This document shows, one piece after another, positions 63,818-64,000 of a DNA stretch of 64,000 nt. Below the pieces are notes generated by a model, which made no database searches, had not been told where the DNA came from, and saw nothing but the letters and a program-made list of their open reading frames with translations. Position 1 is the stretch's first letter, and every line of letters starts with the position of its first letter. The position numbers and the translations under genes were made by a program. The DNA comes from Aricia agestis (lineage: Eukaryota > Arthropoda > Insecta > Lepidoptera > Lycaenidae): positions 17,427,001-17,491,000 of the forward strand of contig NC_056409.1 in assembly GCF_905147365.1 (NCBI RefSeq), in the 5' to 3' direction.

Positions 63818-64000
63818 GTAAGTTTAGAGTTCAATAATATGTACCTATCTTCAGTGGCCGCCTTACCCATTGCGAGGCCCCGGGCGGCTGGTCTTTGAGA
63901 GGTCCCGGTCAGCAGGGCTTTGTGAGGCCCTTTCGCCGTCCGTCCACCGCCGCCGACACCGAGACCTCATCGCCAAAAATAAAAAAACAAATTAGCTCTC

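Overview
The window is eukaryotic and almost certainly from a lepidopteran insect (moth or butterfly). It is AT-rich and intron-rich and packed with small transposons. These include many short Helitron-like elements (A|TC ... hairpin ... CTAG|T), tRNA-headed SINEs with (ATT)n tails, A-tailed SINE-like retroposons and fold-back MITEs. The only protein-coding host gene I can support is on the + strand in the last third.

Region 1-9.6 kb holds Helitron-like elements, MITEs, a 257-bp almost perfect inverted duplication, and a 5'-truncated fragment of a LINE-ORF1-like protein (4083-4490). Region 9.9-16.3 kb is a young Ty3/gypsy LTR retrotransposon on the - strand (9889-16263) with one uninterrupted gag-pol frame, a tRNA-Leu-type primer site and LTRs that differ at 4 of 564 aligned positions. 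It sits inside an older dispersed repeat, and a second copy of that repeat at 18.64-19.05 kb shows the empty site. Region 16.4-25 kb holds abutting Helitron copies, a 10/20-bp minisatellite, a longer copy of the ORF1-only element (- strand, two in-frame stops) and a SINE.

Region 25-43 kb is mostly unrecognised intron-like sequence with SINEs, MITEs and a LINE relic split by two retroposons. It contains four short stretches with strong splice signals (25814, 31082, 37172, 42034) that join in phase with the first Ig exon but encode nothing recognisable. They are offered as low-confidence candidates only.

Region 43.2-63.8 kb carries eleven + strand exons of a Dscam-family cell-adhesion receptor: five Ig domains, each split over two exons, followed by the first part of a fibronectin type III domain. 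All ten splice junctions keep frame. Since Dscam proteins have nine Ig domains before the first FN3, these are most simply Ig5 to Ig9 plus FN3-1. The exons for the signal peptide and Ig1-4 lie upstream of the window, and the remaining FN3, Ig10, membrane and cytoplasmic parts lie downstream. Introns are full of mobile elements, and several insertions stop within 25-40 bp of an exon.

No rRNA, functional tRNA, CRISPR array or prokaryotic feature was seen. Coordinates of dispersed repeats are read by eye and can be off by several bases unless a target-site duplication is given.
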